From Sipunculus nudus (lineage: Eukaryota; Annelida; Sipuncula; Golfingiida; Sipunculidae), in NCBI GenBank assembly GCA_026874595.1, contig CM049306.1, positions 43,460,019 through 43,524,018 of the forward strand: 64,000 bases of DNA, written 5' to 3'. Each line of letters starts with the position of its first letter. Positions within the stretch are counted from its first letter, which is position 1. Below are positions 1 to 11,223 of the stretch, in pieces. Under the pieces are notes generated by a model. It saw only the letters and a program-made list of their open reading frames with translations, was not told the origin of the DNA and searched no databases. Made by a program: the position numbers and the translations under genes.

Positions 1-54
1 TTGTATATTTCAGGATATATACATCAATGAACGTATATGCTTTGAACCTTTTAG

Positions 55-105
55 CTCAGAGACTCCGTCGCTTTCTGTGAATTCCTGCACTGGCTGGAAA
101 AGGAG
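55..105 (+). CDS. Gene 1 exon a (matches gene 2 exon 12)
   Basis: 51 nt, phase 0 at both ends. The acceptor is TTTTAG and the donor GTAAGA. It encodes a segment ending HWLEKE, matching CWLEKE in gene 2. Positions 1-54 are the end of the preceding intron. Confidence 0.85.
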
Positions 106-674
106 GTAAGACGTGTTCTATCAGTTACAAAAGATCACTTGAGATAGATCCTGACTAAGAATTCCATCGTTTGTAAAATGTCCTGAGGTCAGGTACTGGA
201 TAATTACTTTCAGTTCCAGGGATGTCCATTCACACACAGCAACTGTCTCTAGTGAAGGTTGAAAATGTGGTAAAGAGACAACACTTATCACGTAGTAATT
301 AAGAATGCTGGATTTGTCTTACATCTAAAAATAAATTTAGCAATAAAAGGCTTAAAGCCATCGTTTTAAATTTAATAAATTCGGGGTAAAAACATGGAAT
401 TGTAGACAATTCAAGACTCATTGCATGGACCGAAATGTATTATATTACCGTCCTGTGGTATTAACCTTTTTTTGAACACATCATCTTTGCCAAATTTAAT
501 TTTGAGGGGATTCATAGCAGTGAACAAAAGTTTAATCCCATGTCACACGCATTTCTTAATATTCTATCTTGGCCGTGAACAAAAGTTTTCAATTCCTTGT
601 CAATACGTATATGTATATAGTCGTGTATTAATATTGATGAAGAAGTTTGATTAAGCTAGAATCGACGTCTTTTA

Positions 675-743
<69 letters not shown>

Positions 744-2139
744 TACATAACTCTGGGTATTTTTGCTGACAGAATTTAAGGCAGTATAAACTATTTCCTG
801 TGTAACGTTCAAATATAAACTATTGGAATTAAAAATAGGCATAATACTGAAGAGCGAATGTTATAGAATTCTCCTCGTGTCGGTAAACACATTATTGTCA
901 CACAAAGGAAACTGGTAGAGTAATATAATTAAATCACAAGGAATTAAGGGGTCAATTAATATTAAAAAAGAATGTCTTGCTCATTTTTGTGTGAGACGTT
1001 TTTAGTTTAATTTAAGTTTGGATCATGATTGAAGTCAAAGTTAACAGTTTAAGGAAAAGGTAAACTTTCACATTATTACAGAAATCGTGCATATTAAATA
1101 TTTCTCCAGGTAGGAAAGCAAAAGATCACAGAGAGGTCCGCTGGAAGGAAACTAGTGGAATTCAGAAGGTTCGATTAAAAATGTTAATATTAACGCCTGT
1201 TAATTTCTAACTATATCTAAGTTAGCGTGCACATTGTATCTGTATAAACCATGCATGCATGGAGCCATTGGTATTATATAAACTTTCGTGAAGTTATTCA
1301 AGCAGGGGAAATATAAAAATGTGCATCATACCGCTGAAGACGTAATTGTTGGGTTGGGTTGGGGCAAAGAAATGCATAAATATTTGAGTATTTTTGTATA
1401 CTCGACTTTATAAAAGAATTATTATAATCAATTCTAGTGTCTGCAAATAATAGCAAGCATGCATAACATTATAACCATACATTGTCATATTGAATCAACA
1501 GTCCATATATACAAGCTAATTAACTTTTCGTAAGTATGCAGTCCGTAGTATTTTAGTTGGCTACAGTGCAGTATTTTGTCATTCTACAGTCAGCAGGCTG
1601 ATTACGTGGAGCCGAGCTTTGAGACGGTGACGGCTGTTGGTGCTAACGCCGCAATGGTTCTCTACTGGTGAGTCCCAAGATAACATCAACATACCTGTAT
1701 TTGTTTTTAAACTAACATCACTTTTTTACCGCGCTAAAATTGAATAACACAAGTATAATCAGTATTAGTCTTGAAAGAAAAATCAATTGAAATAGGGGTA
1801 TAGCACAATATAAATGTTGTTTTTTTCCTTTTCTCCTGTTTTTTGTCTTCTTCTTCTTCTTCTTGGCGTTGCTGTCAACTACTTAGTTGAGAATCCAGAG
1901 TCCAGAAAAGTAGAAGCATGCAAACAATGGGCACATATTGTATATATGCATAAAGCTAATTTTTTAAAGTCGATAGGCCGGCATGGATCAGTAAACTCCC
2001 ATGTTAATCTTCCGAAACCGCGCACAGAAATCATAATTTTATGCAGGTAGTGTTCTATGAAACAGCCTTCCGGTAAAGCTAACAAATGCCAACACTCTAA
2101 AGGCCAGACGCTCATATTTTCTTGCATATTATACCAGTG

Positions 2140-2197
<58 letters not shown>

Positions 2198-5100
2198 GTA
2201 TACTTAGTTAAAAATGCTAATATCTGCATGAGCGTCATCTCATTTTTCCATTACCCGTATTCATGCGCATTTTTAGCTGGACTATTTACCTACTCATTTA
2301 CACTATAGTTTTTCCTTTTTGTACACTGTGGTACTTCATCTATGGTCTTGTCAAATTTCGTTTTATATATATCTCTCCTGCAACTCGTACTACGTATCTT
2401 TAATATATATATTTACCTCTGCTTTAGCTGTGCTTATATCACTTCATTTTCGCTTAATCTGATTGTACGGTATCATTATAATTTAACTGATCTATAGGAC
2501 ATTGTATTTTATTATATTTTTTGTATGTATTACAGGGCCCTTATTTAAACAGAATTTCATTCTGATAAAGGCTACATTGGAAGATGTTGCTATAAATAAA
2601 TAAACAGATGGATCCCGTGAATGCAGTAATATTTTGATATATTACACACATATACTTCTAATGGGGTTTGGTCTTTTGCTGCCGCTGATTTCCCATGGTC
2701 ATTCTTGGTGTTTTCTTTTGCAATGACTTAAAATGATATAATGACTATATAGTTGTTACTTGTTCTTAAATAAAACACAGGCTATCAGACTCACAAACGG
2801 ATACAAAGTTCAATGAATATTTGTGTAAAGTTAAGTGACAATCATTCCCTCAAAGATTTAAAATATATATTGCCGGTTGCAGCGCGACTGATGTAACAGA
2901 AAAAGAGTTGAATAAAGAAGAAGTTTATCTGTGTGACGCAGGGGGTCATTTCAAGTGAGTATACTTAAGACAACATACACATACGATGATAATAAGATGT
3001 CCGAATATAACACTTTACGATGTTAAGCTTACATTTTAAAGGGGCCCAATCACCTATCTGACCCCTATAAACTAAAGGTAAACCCTTGGAGCTTTCATAA
3101 AAATAGACCTGAAATTGTGGATATCAATATTCACCGCACACAGGCTGCTTGTTTTGTTTTTATTAACGTGTTTATAATATGTGGGGGCCCGCCAATATAA
3201 TCAAAACAAATTCAACAAGGGTCTCTGGCGGCAAGTCAGATAAGCCAAATGGCGTTTTGCAACAAGTGATTTTTCTACCTCCGCTTATATGCAACCTACC
3301 ACCTTAGGTTACATGTTTTTCCCGTTTGTCAACTTTGCTGTGATTGCAAACATGTTGTTGATAAACAAGTTCATACATCCTTCACGGAGGCCTTATAAAA
3401 AAACTTTTCATAATCATAATCACCCTTAGATCATTAATATATATATGAAGGAAGCCAGAAATCGCATAAATTCTTTTTTTTTTTCAAAAGGTAGCTGAAT
3501 GGGCACTTTATTAGTTGAGTCTTATCAACTTCGGTTGTGTCATTATTCTATAGGAGAACGTCATTAAAGTTATTTTGTCCAGAATAAGTTCCAAATTTAA
3601 ACTGATTTCCCCAGAGATGGAACCACTGACGTCACGCGAACGGTTCACTTCGGGACGCCCGATCCTTTTGTTAAGGTAAATATAAATTATCATGATCTTC
3701 ACTATCTTTGTAGGACCAGATCGGTCAATTTATTAATTTTTAATGTAAAAACTTAGTATTTGCTTGTTCATAAAGTTTGTCACTGCCCGTGTGTCTAATT
3801 TTTTTTTCTTTTATGGAATAGGGTTGCAATAAACACATATATTAAACCGAGAATATTGCCAAAATAAAAAGCTTTTATAAACCTGTTTTCAGTATACACG
3901 AAACCCATAAAGATTCTTATTAGCCCTCCATTGGCATATTTATTTTGAATATTTGTTAAATTATCCGGTATATATGCATCTTTCTCCTTTTGTTTTATTA
4001 TATAATCTTCATTTAACATCATCCTCAGTATACGTTTACCATAAACATTGTCACTGAAGACTTTCTTTTCTTCCAAAGGAGTGTTTTACGCGTGTTTTAC
4101 AAGGTCACATACACCTATGCCAGGCTGTTTTTCCAAATGGTGTTACAGGTAAGCCATGTTTTGTCCACCTTTAAGCTGGGTTAACCTGCATGGCGTGCGG
4201 AATATGGTATGAGATGCGGTAAAATGGGATTCTCCGTGTAGAACTGATCCGCATACCACGCGGTATAGCGACCACTAAACAATTGCCATGCATTAGACCT
4301 ACGAATACAGCGTTATCTAGCGGGGTTTGAAATCCCCAGTACCATATATCGCAGTGTGCCGCCCGTTAAGTAAATGCTCTACGCGATATTATTATAAACA
4401 CCTTCCGCATTCCGCGCGTCAAGTATACGCTTTATACGACTGGTTAGAAAATCTTGGAACAAACTGCTTTGAACAAAAATTATTTTAATTCACCATGCTA
4501 GGCACTAATTTTCGATTTGTATTTTTCTACCTGAATCAGTCTCGAACCATTCATACCGTATATATTTCCAGCCTCGCGGTGCAGTATAATAGCACGTTGC
4601 CTTGCGGGCAAAGCGTTGGAACCCGGGGCTTTCGGGTCCTGGTTCGATCCGGACAAGTGACCCAATACGAATATGTGTCAAGAAATTCTGAGAAACACAA
4701 AATGTCTTATATGCACATGTTATTTACAGGCATTTTGTACAGAAAACGCTAAAACCAGAAGACTTAATTATAATATATTGTATCGTCCCGCCTTGTTGAC
4801 ACAATCAGTAAACTACAATATCATTCTGATCATATGGTTACAATTATGTTCATTCAATAGACAATGCCACCTATGCAGGCCATCAGAACGCTGTAAATGT
4901 AATTTTAGTGTAGTAGCGGTTTGCCTACTTGAACAATGTTTCAGGCCATCGTCTGGACAGCATAGCGAAGGAACAATTATGGCGGGCGGGCCTGGACTAT
5001 CCGCATCTTACAAGTCATGGTGTTGGCTGCTTCCTCCATGTTGTAGAAGGTAATAGTCCCAAACCAGTCCTGTTAGTGTATACGTAAAAGTACCAGCGCA

Positions 5101-7383
5101 ATTCCTGAAACTGTCAGTTATGTTTCGATCATGTGTGATCAAACCAAGAGAAATTCTGAAATACTGACATTCTGTTCTCTTGTAGGCCCATACAACATCG
5201 GCTCTCACACGGATCCGCACGAGGTTCCTTTAGAAGAGGGCATGACCCTTAGCAATGGTTTGTCAGTTTTTTTTACATATACTAAAGACATATATATACA
5301 CCCACACATGTGTAATTTAAATGTAGAGGAAACTTCCTTAATTAATGGGATGTAATCGTTTGTACAGATAAAGAAAATCAGGCATATTAAGAAATTGCAC
5401 AGTTTGGGCCCGTTGTATCAACAAGAAAGATATATATATTCTGCTCTATCTCAGAAGATTAGTAGTAAAATGCACACATTTTCTTTAATGGTGAGGTTCC
5501 TGCTGGGTTTCCTGGTTTGCATTTGACTTTCACTTGAGAAAATCCACGATGCTGGCTCATTGGGTCAGACCCTACACTCCTGCAGCAGCGGTCGCATTCC
5601 ATTCCTGGTAATCCATTTCATTACCCTGCTGTCACGCAGAGCTACTGTTGAAGACCACCACTAGGGGGAGCCATATATATTGGGCCCTTCCAACACAGCT
5701 GTGTGGGCGATGTCTGGGCGATAACTAACAATTAAAAATAATCAGAGCGGGGCATTCCCAGGTGTTAAGCCTCGTGTCCACTTGTACGGATGCGGTGGGT
5801 GTGCGGTTTGGATACGTTTGCGGACATTTTGTGCGTGTGTGTCCATTAGATACGTTTTTCAGTGCGTTTTTCAGCCTCTTTCACCTCTACGAAATGGCAC
5901 TTTCCGCATGCCTTTCCGTACCCGCGGCTACATGGTCCGGTTTTCAATAAACGTATCCGTTTCCGCATGTCACACGCACTCCGAACCGCATAAGTGGACA
6001 CCTCCTTCTCTATTCCATATGCGCGATTTAAAACGCGTCCGCATCCGCATCCGTATCCGTATCCGTACCGCATAAGTGGACACGCAGCTGATTTAGTCAG
6101 GTTTTTGCGAGTGTAACAAAATGAAATGGATTACCAGAGATGGAATGCGACTGCTGTGTGATGGTTGAAGCCCGGACACAGCAGACGACCATTACCCGCA
6201 AGGTGCATCCTTTTGCAAAAGAGCTATTGTTACACTTTCATGTCATGTCATATTTTCGTATAATAAAGTCTGAATTGTAGACCCGAGGCTTGAATGGAAA
6301 GAAGTGAATTATCAATTCAGATATGCATCTGTTAATTACACTATTGTATGATTATTGTCTATTTTATATATGAAGAGCCCGGGTTGTACTTGGAGGGAAA
6401 GTTTGGTGTGCGGATTGAGTGTATGATGATGATAAGGAAAGCGGATACCAAGGTGAGGGAGACATAATCTTTTCACAGCGCTTGTTTATAACATTTCATA
6501 GTTTGTAATCTAACAATGAACAAGATAAATTGTTTATCTAATATAAATGACCTGTAGATCAATGGTTAATATAGCTCTGCCGTTCAGACACCTAAATTCC
6601 GTATGTTTCACTTTAAAAGATAATATCTTGGGTGTCTAACGGTAGATCTCTGTCTAACGCTGATCAGTTCAGTATAGCACAACCAAACCGCCAAGCGGCT
6701 CCGTGAGAAAAAAATATAATAGGAAAAATAATTATTATGCATCAGCTGCAGTGCTAATAGCTTCCATACGACGAAAACCAATCATAGTTGTTTGCATTTT
6801 GGTACTTCTGTCACTTTAACATCGATGTTTGGCTATTTATATATGTATTTTAGTATAATTTCAAAGACATGGGGTTCTTGGAGTTTGAGATCCTGTCCTG
6901 GATTCCAATACAGACGAAAATGATTGACTTTGATTTACTCGATCAAGAAGAGGTCGGTAAAAGGTCTCTCATTGTAAAAATAAATGTTGTTTACAAGCAA
7001 TTTATATGTTTTAATGCAGGTAAAAAGCTAAGCAATAAATGTGACCGTATGTAGTAATTTATTCAAGATTCATATTGCCGTTTCCATAAACTATCTTCTC
7101 AATCGTGCCAATGTACAGCTCAATGAGGCACGTCGTCATAGTAACCGCGATAAAGACCACATTTATCGAACATACATATATATAAAGTATATGTATTTAT
7201 TATATATAGTAATATATGTATCTGTGTGCGTGTGTTTACTAACTGATTGTGCATCTATAGGTTGACTGGCTCAACTGGTACCATACCCGTTGCCGAGAGG
7301 TTCTGGAACCAGTCATGAAGGAGCAAAACAAACATGATGTACTCACTTGGCTTTTGGAAGAAACGAAACCAGTATATAAGTAA
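55..7383 (+). CDS. Gene 1: X-prolyl aminopeptidase (XPNPEP1-like) paralog, 3' half, 11 exons, 5' end outside window
   Basis: Aminopeptidase P removes an N-terminal residue that precedes proline, using a dinuclear metal centre in an M24 'pita-bread' fold. Exons seen: 55-105, 1110-1168, 1590-1667, 2883-2954, 3615-3675, 4079-4148, 4945-5049, 5186-5257, 6376-6452, 6854-6952, 7261-7383 (867 nt, 288 residues plus TAA). All junctions are AG/GT and the phases join without a break. The five metal ligands (human D415, D426, H489, E523, E537) have counterparts: CDAGG, TTD, SHGVG, EPG, RIEC. Two active-site histidines do not: the one in IIHY (H395) is Leu, and the one in VHEG (H498) is Val. The first ten exons match the lengths of exons 12-21 of gene 2 exactly. 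The frame is open, so this is not an obvious pseudogene, but activity is doubtful. The N-terminal half must lie upstream of the window. Confidence 0.88.
681..741. repeat. (TA)n microsatellite
   Basis: About 60 bp of perfect TA dinucleotide repeat in the intron after the first exon of gene 1. Confidence 0.95.
1110..1168 (+). CDS. Gene 1 exon b (matches gene 2 exon 13)
   Basis: 59 nt, acceptor CTCCAG, donor GTTCGA. It encodes VGKQKITER...VEFR plus two bases of Ser, aligned with VTKQEITEI...GFR in gene 2. Weakest sequence match of the set, but length, phase and end motif agree. Confidence 0.75.
1590..1667 (+). CDS. Gene 1 exon c (matches gene 2 exon 14; H395 position lost)
   Basis: 78 nt, acceptor TCTACAG, donor GTGAGT. 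It encodes QQADYVEPSFETV...GANAAMVLY. The family motif NGAIIHY reads NAAMVLY here, so the conserved active-site His (human H395) is Leu. Confidence 0.87.
2142..2194. repeat. (TA)n microsatellite
   Basis: About 50 bp of TA repeat in an intron of gene 1. It creates spurious Tyr-Ile reading frames on both strands. Confidence 0.95.
2883..2954 (+). CDS. Gene 1 exon d (first metal-ligand Asp)
   Basis: 72 nt, acceptor GTTGCAG, donor GTGAGT. It ends EEVYLCDAGGHFK. The Asp of CDAGG is the first metal ligand (human D415, usually in DSG). DSG has become DAG. Confidence 0.87.
3040..3440. repeat. Interspersed repeat, related to 13390-13760
   Basis: This intronic stretch shares an ordered series of short matches with 13390-13760: an AAAGGGG start, then CCCTTGG.GC.TTTCATAAAAAT, a GGGGGCC block, and a CTACCTCCG..TA motif. 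It looks like two diverged copies of one family with no visible coding capacity. Confidence 0.45.
3615..3675 (+). CDS. Gene 1 exon e (second metal-ligand Asp)
   Basis: 61 nt, acceptor CCCCAG, donor GTAAAT. It encodes [15 protein letters not shown], nearly identical to gene 2. The Asp of TTD is the second metal ligand (human D426). Confidence 0.92.
4079..4148 (+). CDS. Gene 1 exon f
   Basis: 70 nt, acceptor TCCAAAG, donor GTAAGC. It encodes [13 protein letters not shown]...VFPNGVT, with [13 protein letters not shown] shared residue for residue with gene 2 exon 17. Confidence 0.92.
4565..4665 (+). repeat. Possible tRNA-related SINE fragment
   Basis: GGTTCGATCC near 4649 resembles an RNA polymerase III B box, with a weak A-box-like stretch about 60 bp upstream. 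No clean cloverleaf can be drawn, so at most a decayed SINE head in an intron of gene 1. Confidence 0.3.
4945..5049 (+). CDS. Gene 1 exon g (metal His kept, H498 position lost)
   Basis: 105 nt, acceptor TTTCAG, donor GTAATA. It encodes GHRLDSIAKEQLWRAGLDY, then HLTSHGVGCFLHVVEG. The family consensus is [16 protein letters not shown]. The second His (metal ligand H489) and first His (H485) remain, but the His before Glu-Gly (H498) is Val. Confidence 0.9.
5186..5257 (+). CDS. Gene 1 exon h
   Basis: 72 nt, acceptor TTGTAG, donor GTTTGT (weaker than the GTAAGA in gene 2). It encodes [20 protein letters not shown], then TLSN and the first base of the ligand Glu codon. Confidence 0.9.
5591..6151. 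mobile_element. Outer inverted-repeat element with a nested MITE
   Basis: The arms 5591-5622 and 6120-6151 are 32-bp inverted repeats with about two mismatches. They enclose a second inverted-repeat element (5773-6084). No transposase is visible. The whole unit sits in the gene 1 intron between exons h and i. Confidence 0.65.
5773..6084. mobile_element. Nested MITE with CGTGTCCACTT termini
   Basis: It starts CGTGTCCACTT and ends AAGTGGACACG, a perfect 11-bp terminal inverted repeat. Inside, near 6043-6066, is a short run of CATCCG/TATCCG hexamers. About 312 bp, non-coding. Superfamily not determined. Confidence 0.7.
6376..6452 (+). CDS. Gene 1 exon i (two metal-ligand Glu)
   Basis: 77 nt, acceptor ATGAAG, donor GTGAGG. 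It encodes EPGLYLEGKFGVRIEC. The Glu of EPG and the Glu of RIE match human E523 and E537. The methionine run that follows (MMMI) replaces LVVV of gene 2. Confidence 0.88.
6854..6952 (+). CDS. Gene 1 exon j
   Basis: 99 nt, acceptor ATTTTAG, donor GTCGGT. It encodes YNFKDMGFLEFE, then WIPIQTKMIDFDLLDQEE. PIQTKMI is the strongly conserved C-terminal motif of cytosolic aminopeptidase P. Confidence 0.9.
7261..7383 (+). CDS. Gene 1 terminal exon
   Basis: 123 nt including TAA at 7381-7383, acceptor CTATAG. It encodes VDWLNWYHTRCREVLEPVMK and ends TWLLEETKPVYK. Gene 2's last exon is 120 nt. No AATAAA was found between the stop and the Penelope-like relic; ATTAAA near 7416 is the nearest variant. Confidence 0.9.
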   Translation, partial: VDWLNWYHTRCREVLEPVMKEQNKHDVLTWLLEETKPVYK

Positions 7384-7779
7384 TTTAAGAATAGAACCTC
7401 GTGATTTATATGGAAATTAAAATGACTGAAAGTTTCACTGAAAGAGGTTATGTTGCCGAGATTTTTTTTTTTCAAATTTATTATTTTCAATGTGTATGCT
7501 AGTAATATCGTTTCCTGTCAATGATATACCAAACAAAGTTCTGGGTATTGATATTTTGGATAACAGGGTAATATCTTTTCGGATATCACTACAAATCGCT
7601 ACAAATATTCCATGAATATACTGTGTATTTTCATTTTTATGTAATAACGGTAATGTTTTATTAATTGTAGTCTCTCATGAGAAACGGTTTAGCATGTACC
7701 ACAGGAAAAGCATTTGCTTAAAATGCAATATTGGTCTCATCATACATTATACATTCACTAAACATATAAAAGTAATATA
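7384..7779. other. Downstream flank of gene 1, nothing recognised
   Basis: AT-rich sequence after the gene 1 stop, probably 3' UTR and spacer. No reading frame, RNA or clear repeat was recognised. Confidence 0.6.
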
Positions 7780-8690
7780 AGGTTTGAATTGCCGTGCTAG
7801 TCTGTATACATGAGTAATTGAAGTAGATATATGATACCTTAATGTAGACTAGCTTGTGTTGTTACTCTAGAGACAAGCTTTCGGGGGTACAGCCCCCTTC
7901 TTCAGGTGTAAATGAAGCCTGGTAGTTGTTTCCTGTAGGGTGTTACTGGCTTACAGGATTTGTTCTCTATGGTCTTGTAATGCCTATTGTTCTTGTAGTC
8001 CATGTGTCGTTGGGATCAGAGGATTACTTCTTGGTGTCTGAGCAGAACTTCCTAATCTTGTACGGGTCAATCAGTGTACACTGTGCTTATATTACAGAAT
8101 GTGCAAGTGTTAACATTAAGAAACGTAAAATTTGTACAAGCATTTTGAATCTAGTAGCCTAATTATTATAATGGGTGAGGAACCCATTGTCCCTGTTTAG
8201 TCCTTCCTGAATGCAGTTGAATTTTTCAATAAATTTCAGCTCCCAAATTCTTCTAAAGTGGGTGTCTTGGAGGTGTCCCTTTAAGACATATATTTTCATG
8301 TCGGAGGCTGTGTGTCCATCTTTTGAAAATGGTTTCCGATTGGTACATGGTTGTTCTTAGAGTTTATAGTTTGTCTGTGGCCATTTATGCGTTGTCTCAG
8401 GGTCTGGCCTGTCTCTCCTATGTATGTTGTTGTAGGGCAGATCTTGCATTGTATGCAGTACACCAATCCCCTAGATTCGCAATTAAACTGTCCCTGTACG
8501 TTGTGACTGTAGTTATTGATCTTAAGGTTTTCTCCTGTGGTTATTAGGGCACATGATTTGCATCTGGCCTTGTTACAAGGGTATGTAACATGAAGTAACA
8601 TGAAGTTATATTGTAATGGATAAAATAAAACGTTACCTGAACATGTATCTTTGCAGTTTTCATGCTTGTACATGTTAGGGTACACCTGTG
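7780..8690 (-). mobile_element. 5'-truncated Penelope-like element
   Basis: Read on the minus strand, it encodes a GIY-YIG endonuclease domain followed by a 3' region. That region has a short hairpin of G and C runs (GGGGGC..GCCCCC type) next to GAAAGCTTGT near 7870-7910, typical of Penelope-like elements. The reverse transcriptase half is absent. Confidence 0.75.
8170..8685 (-). pseudogene. Penelope-like GIY-YIG endonuclease relic, frameshifted
   Basis: On the minus strand from 8685 there is a Cys-rich stretch (PCNKARCKSC), then GLVYCIQCKIC and YIGETGQTLRQRINGHR. These are the zinc-finger-like motif and GIY-YIG core of Penelope-like element endonucleases, including the conserved Arg. The frame stops at 8296. 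A one-base shift near 8335 restores a typical C-terminal tail continuing to about 8170 (motif HFRRIWELKFIEKF). The element is therefore broken by one frameshift and lacks the reverse transcriptase that normally precedes this domain. Confidence 0.8.
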
Positions 8691-10040
8691 TTTTAACGTT
8701 TCTGCATCTAAATGGTATAGCTGTTTGAACGTTTCAGTTCTACATTATTACTTCGTAAAGTGTGTGTGAGCATTTCCTCCACGTATTTCGCTTATCAACG
8801 TGAGTGTAAAGAATTTCTCTTCTATCTTACTCGGTATAATACATGTTTGTAACATTATCACTATATAACATGTATCTGAAAACGTTTTCTGTAGCATTTT
8901 ACTCTGTTTAGTATACAAGTTTGAATGTTTTGCCTCTACGTTTTTCTCCGTTTAATATGTACGTGTGTAGGCCCTATATGTGAACGTTTCGCTGCATTTT
9001 ACACTGCATCTATAGCATGTTTGTGTGGACAATAAACCTCTATACGTTTTACCAGATATAACATACTCATGTGTTAACAAGTGGAGGTTTCATTGCATTT
9101 TATACTGTGTCTCATGTATGTGTGTATGTGATAACGTTTTTTCTCCATGTGCTACTCTGTACAACATTAAAATATTAACCCAAGCCGAAATGTGACATGC
9201 ATATCCGTATTCATAATGAAACCATCAATACACCCATTTCCAAGCTCGACTTTCCTTCGGACGATTGTTGGCTGGGCAAGTTTCCGTTTTGATGCTGTTC
9301 GTTACTCTGTGTTCGTATATCTCTGACATAATAAGATTCTTTACTTGACCGTTTTTAATCGATTATGCATAAATGCAATCGATTTAACCGATTTTAACAT
9401 AAAAAGACCAATCATCGATTTAATCGAATAATCGGCACACCACACATACATATATATATATATAATCCATATTTTTATACATTAAAGTTTTAAAGAAATC
9501 CCTCCAGAGATTAACTAAGGAAAAGAGATAAATCATGTTACCAAAACTGATGTATTGTATGATTTTCAGCAGACTTTACGCGAGATATTTAAGATATTCA
9601 AGTTAGTTATCATAATGAAATATGGGTAAGTTGAAATGTAAGCATTACTTTAGGCAATAAAATATCATTAATATACGTTGTGTCAGTGCTTCAATTTTAT
9701 GCGCAGACATACACTAAATGTGATCTTTCCTCTTTACATGATTCTGTTCAGTCTAATCAAGGTTGTCAGAATATTTTCACAACATCTGCTGGTAAATAAT
9801 CACCAAAGTCAATTTTCTTAAGAAACAAGCGTAAATCACGCTGATTAACCTGTTCAGATTTTTTTTATTCGCTGTGCCAGCCTTGTATAGTGACCATACA
9901 CGAGTGGTTTTGAAGCCACTATACTACCTACAGCAAACCGGGATAAAATTCTGGACATGTGTATATATGGTCATATAATCATTGTATGATTGGTCTACCA
10001 TACAATATTGTCTCTTCACTTCGTATAAAATCATTTACCA
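8691..10040. other. Intergenic, nothing recognised
   Basis: AT-rich sequence with many scattered AACGTTT words around 8690-9150 and a short TA run near 9450. No coding region, RNA gene or clear terminal repeats were seen. Confidence 0.5.
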
Positions 10041-11223
10041 AACTAGAATACGGGTAGTCGACAAGCGACTCCGTGTATCCGCCAAATCACAGAGGCATGA
10101 TTAAAGTAAAGCATTGGATGTTCCCGACATGAAATGACTCCAAATTTGTGGCATCAGTGATGCCAATTAAACTCCTCATATATGTGCAATTGTCACCAAA
10201 AGCGGATGGATAACACCATGCAAAATTTCAGGTCGAGACACTAAACCACTACTGAGAAAAAGTGCATAACTGTGTTCTATAAAAACGGAACAGCAGGTGG
10301 CACCACCTGTCTGGTCTACAACCAAGCAATCCAAGACGGAAAAAAACATGCACAATTTCAGGCTGAAACATCCATCCACTCCTGAGATTTGAGCGATTTT
10401 TTACCCAAAGCTAACGGAAAGATGGACACCACACGAAAACAATTGCAGATGGCGCCACCAGTCTTAAATACGAGATGGAGGTATCCAAGATCTATGAACA
10501 TGCACCTTTTCAGCCCACCACTCCTTAGGAAAGGGCATCAATGTGTTCTACTCAAATCTGGTCTACAAGATTACTCTCCAAGGTGGATGGAAATGCCAAT
10601 TTTCAGACCAATACATTGAACCACTCCAGAAATATGAGCAATTTCCATCCAAAGCAAACGTTCGGATGGACGCCAATCGAAAATGATTGCAGATAGCGCC
10701 ACCAGTCTTTAATACGAGATGGAAGTATCCAAGATGGATGGACATGCAAGAGTTCAGACCAGTACATTGAACTACTCCTGAGATATGACAATCTTCACCA
10801 AAAGCAACTGTACGGATTGACGCCACACAAAAATGATAACAGATGGCGCCAACAGTCTTGAGTACGAGGTGGAGGTATCTAAAATCTATGGACATGCACA
10901 CTTTCAGCCCAATACATTGAACCAATCACTAAGACGAACAGATGGAAAATGCATGCATTTACGCCACGCGAAAATGATTGTAGGTGGCGCCACCAGTCTT
11001 GAGTACGGAATTGAGAACCAAGATGTACGGACATGCAAAATGTCAGCTGAATACATCGAACCACTCCTGAGGTATGAGCTGTAAATTATCACAAAGACAC
11101 CCAGGTTCAAACTGCTTATAAAGGATTGCAGATGGCGCCACGTGACTTTGTTGGGCACAACTACATAGGTGACACCATCTCAGCACTCGTTTTTTTCTTA
11201 TACACGTATTAATCCCAGCGTTA
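10041..11223 (-). mobile_element. Hairpin-ended repeat element D3 (antisense, 5' truncated)
   Basis: 10041-10085 is the reverse complement of the 3' end of elements D1 and D2: AACTAGAATAC, then the hairpin GTAGTCGACAAGCGACT, then GTATCCGCC. The body holds about seven diverged tandem units of roughly 145 bp, each with a GGCGCCAC core near 10449, 10697, 10843, 10983 and 11132. The expected 5' end was not found; the element stops where element E begins. No protein is encoded. Confidence 0.65.

Noticed and set aside
3795-4076. Antisense 93-residue frame in a gene 1 intron
   Set aside because: No recognised motif, AT-rich composition, and it ends in the acceptor region of gene 1 exon f. Probably chance.
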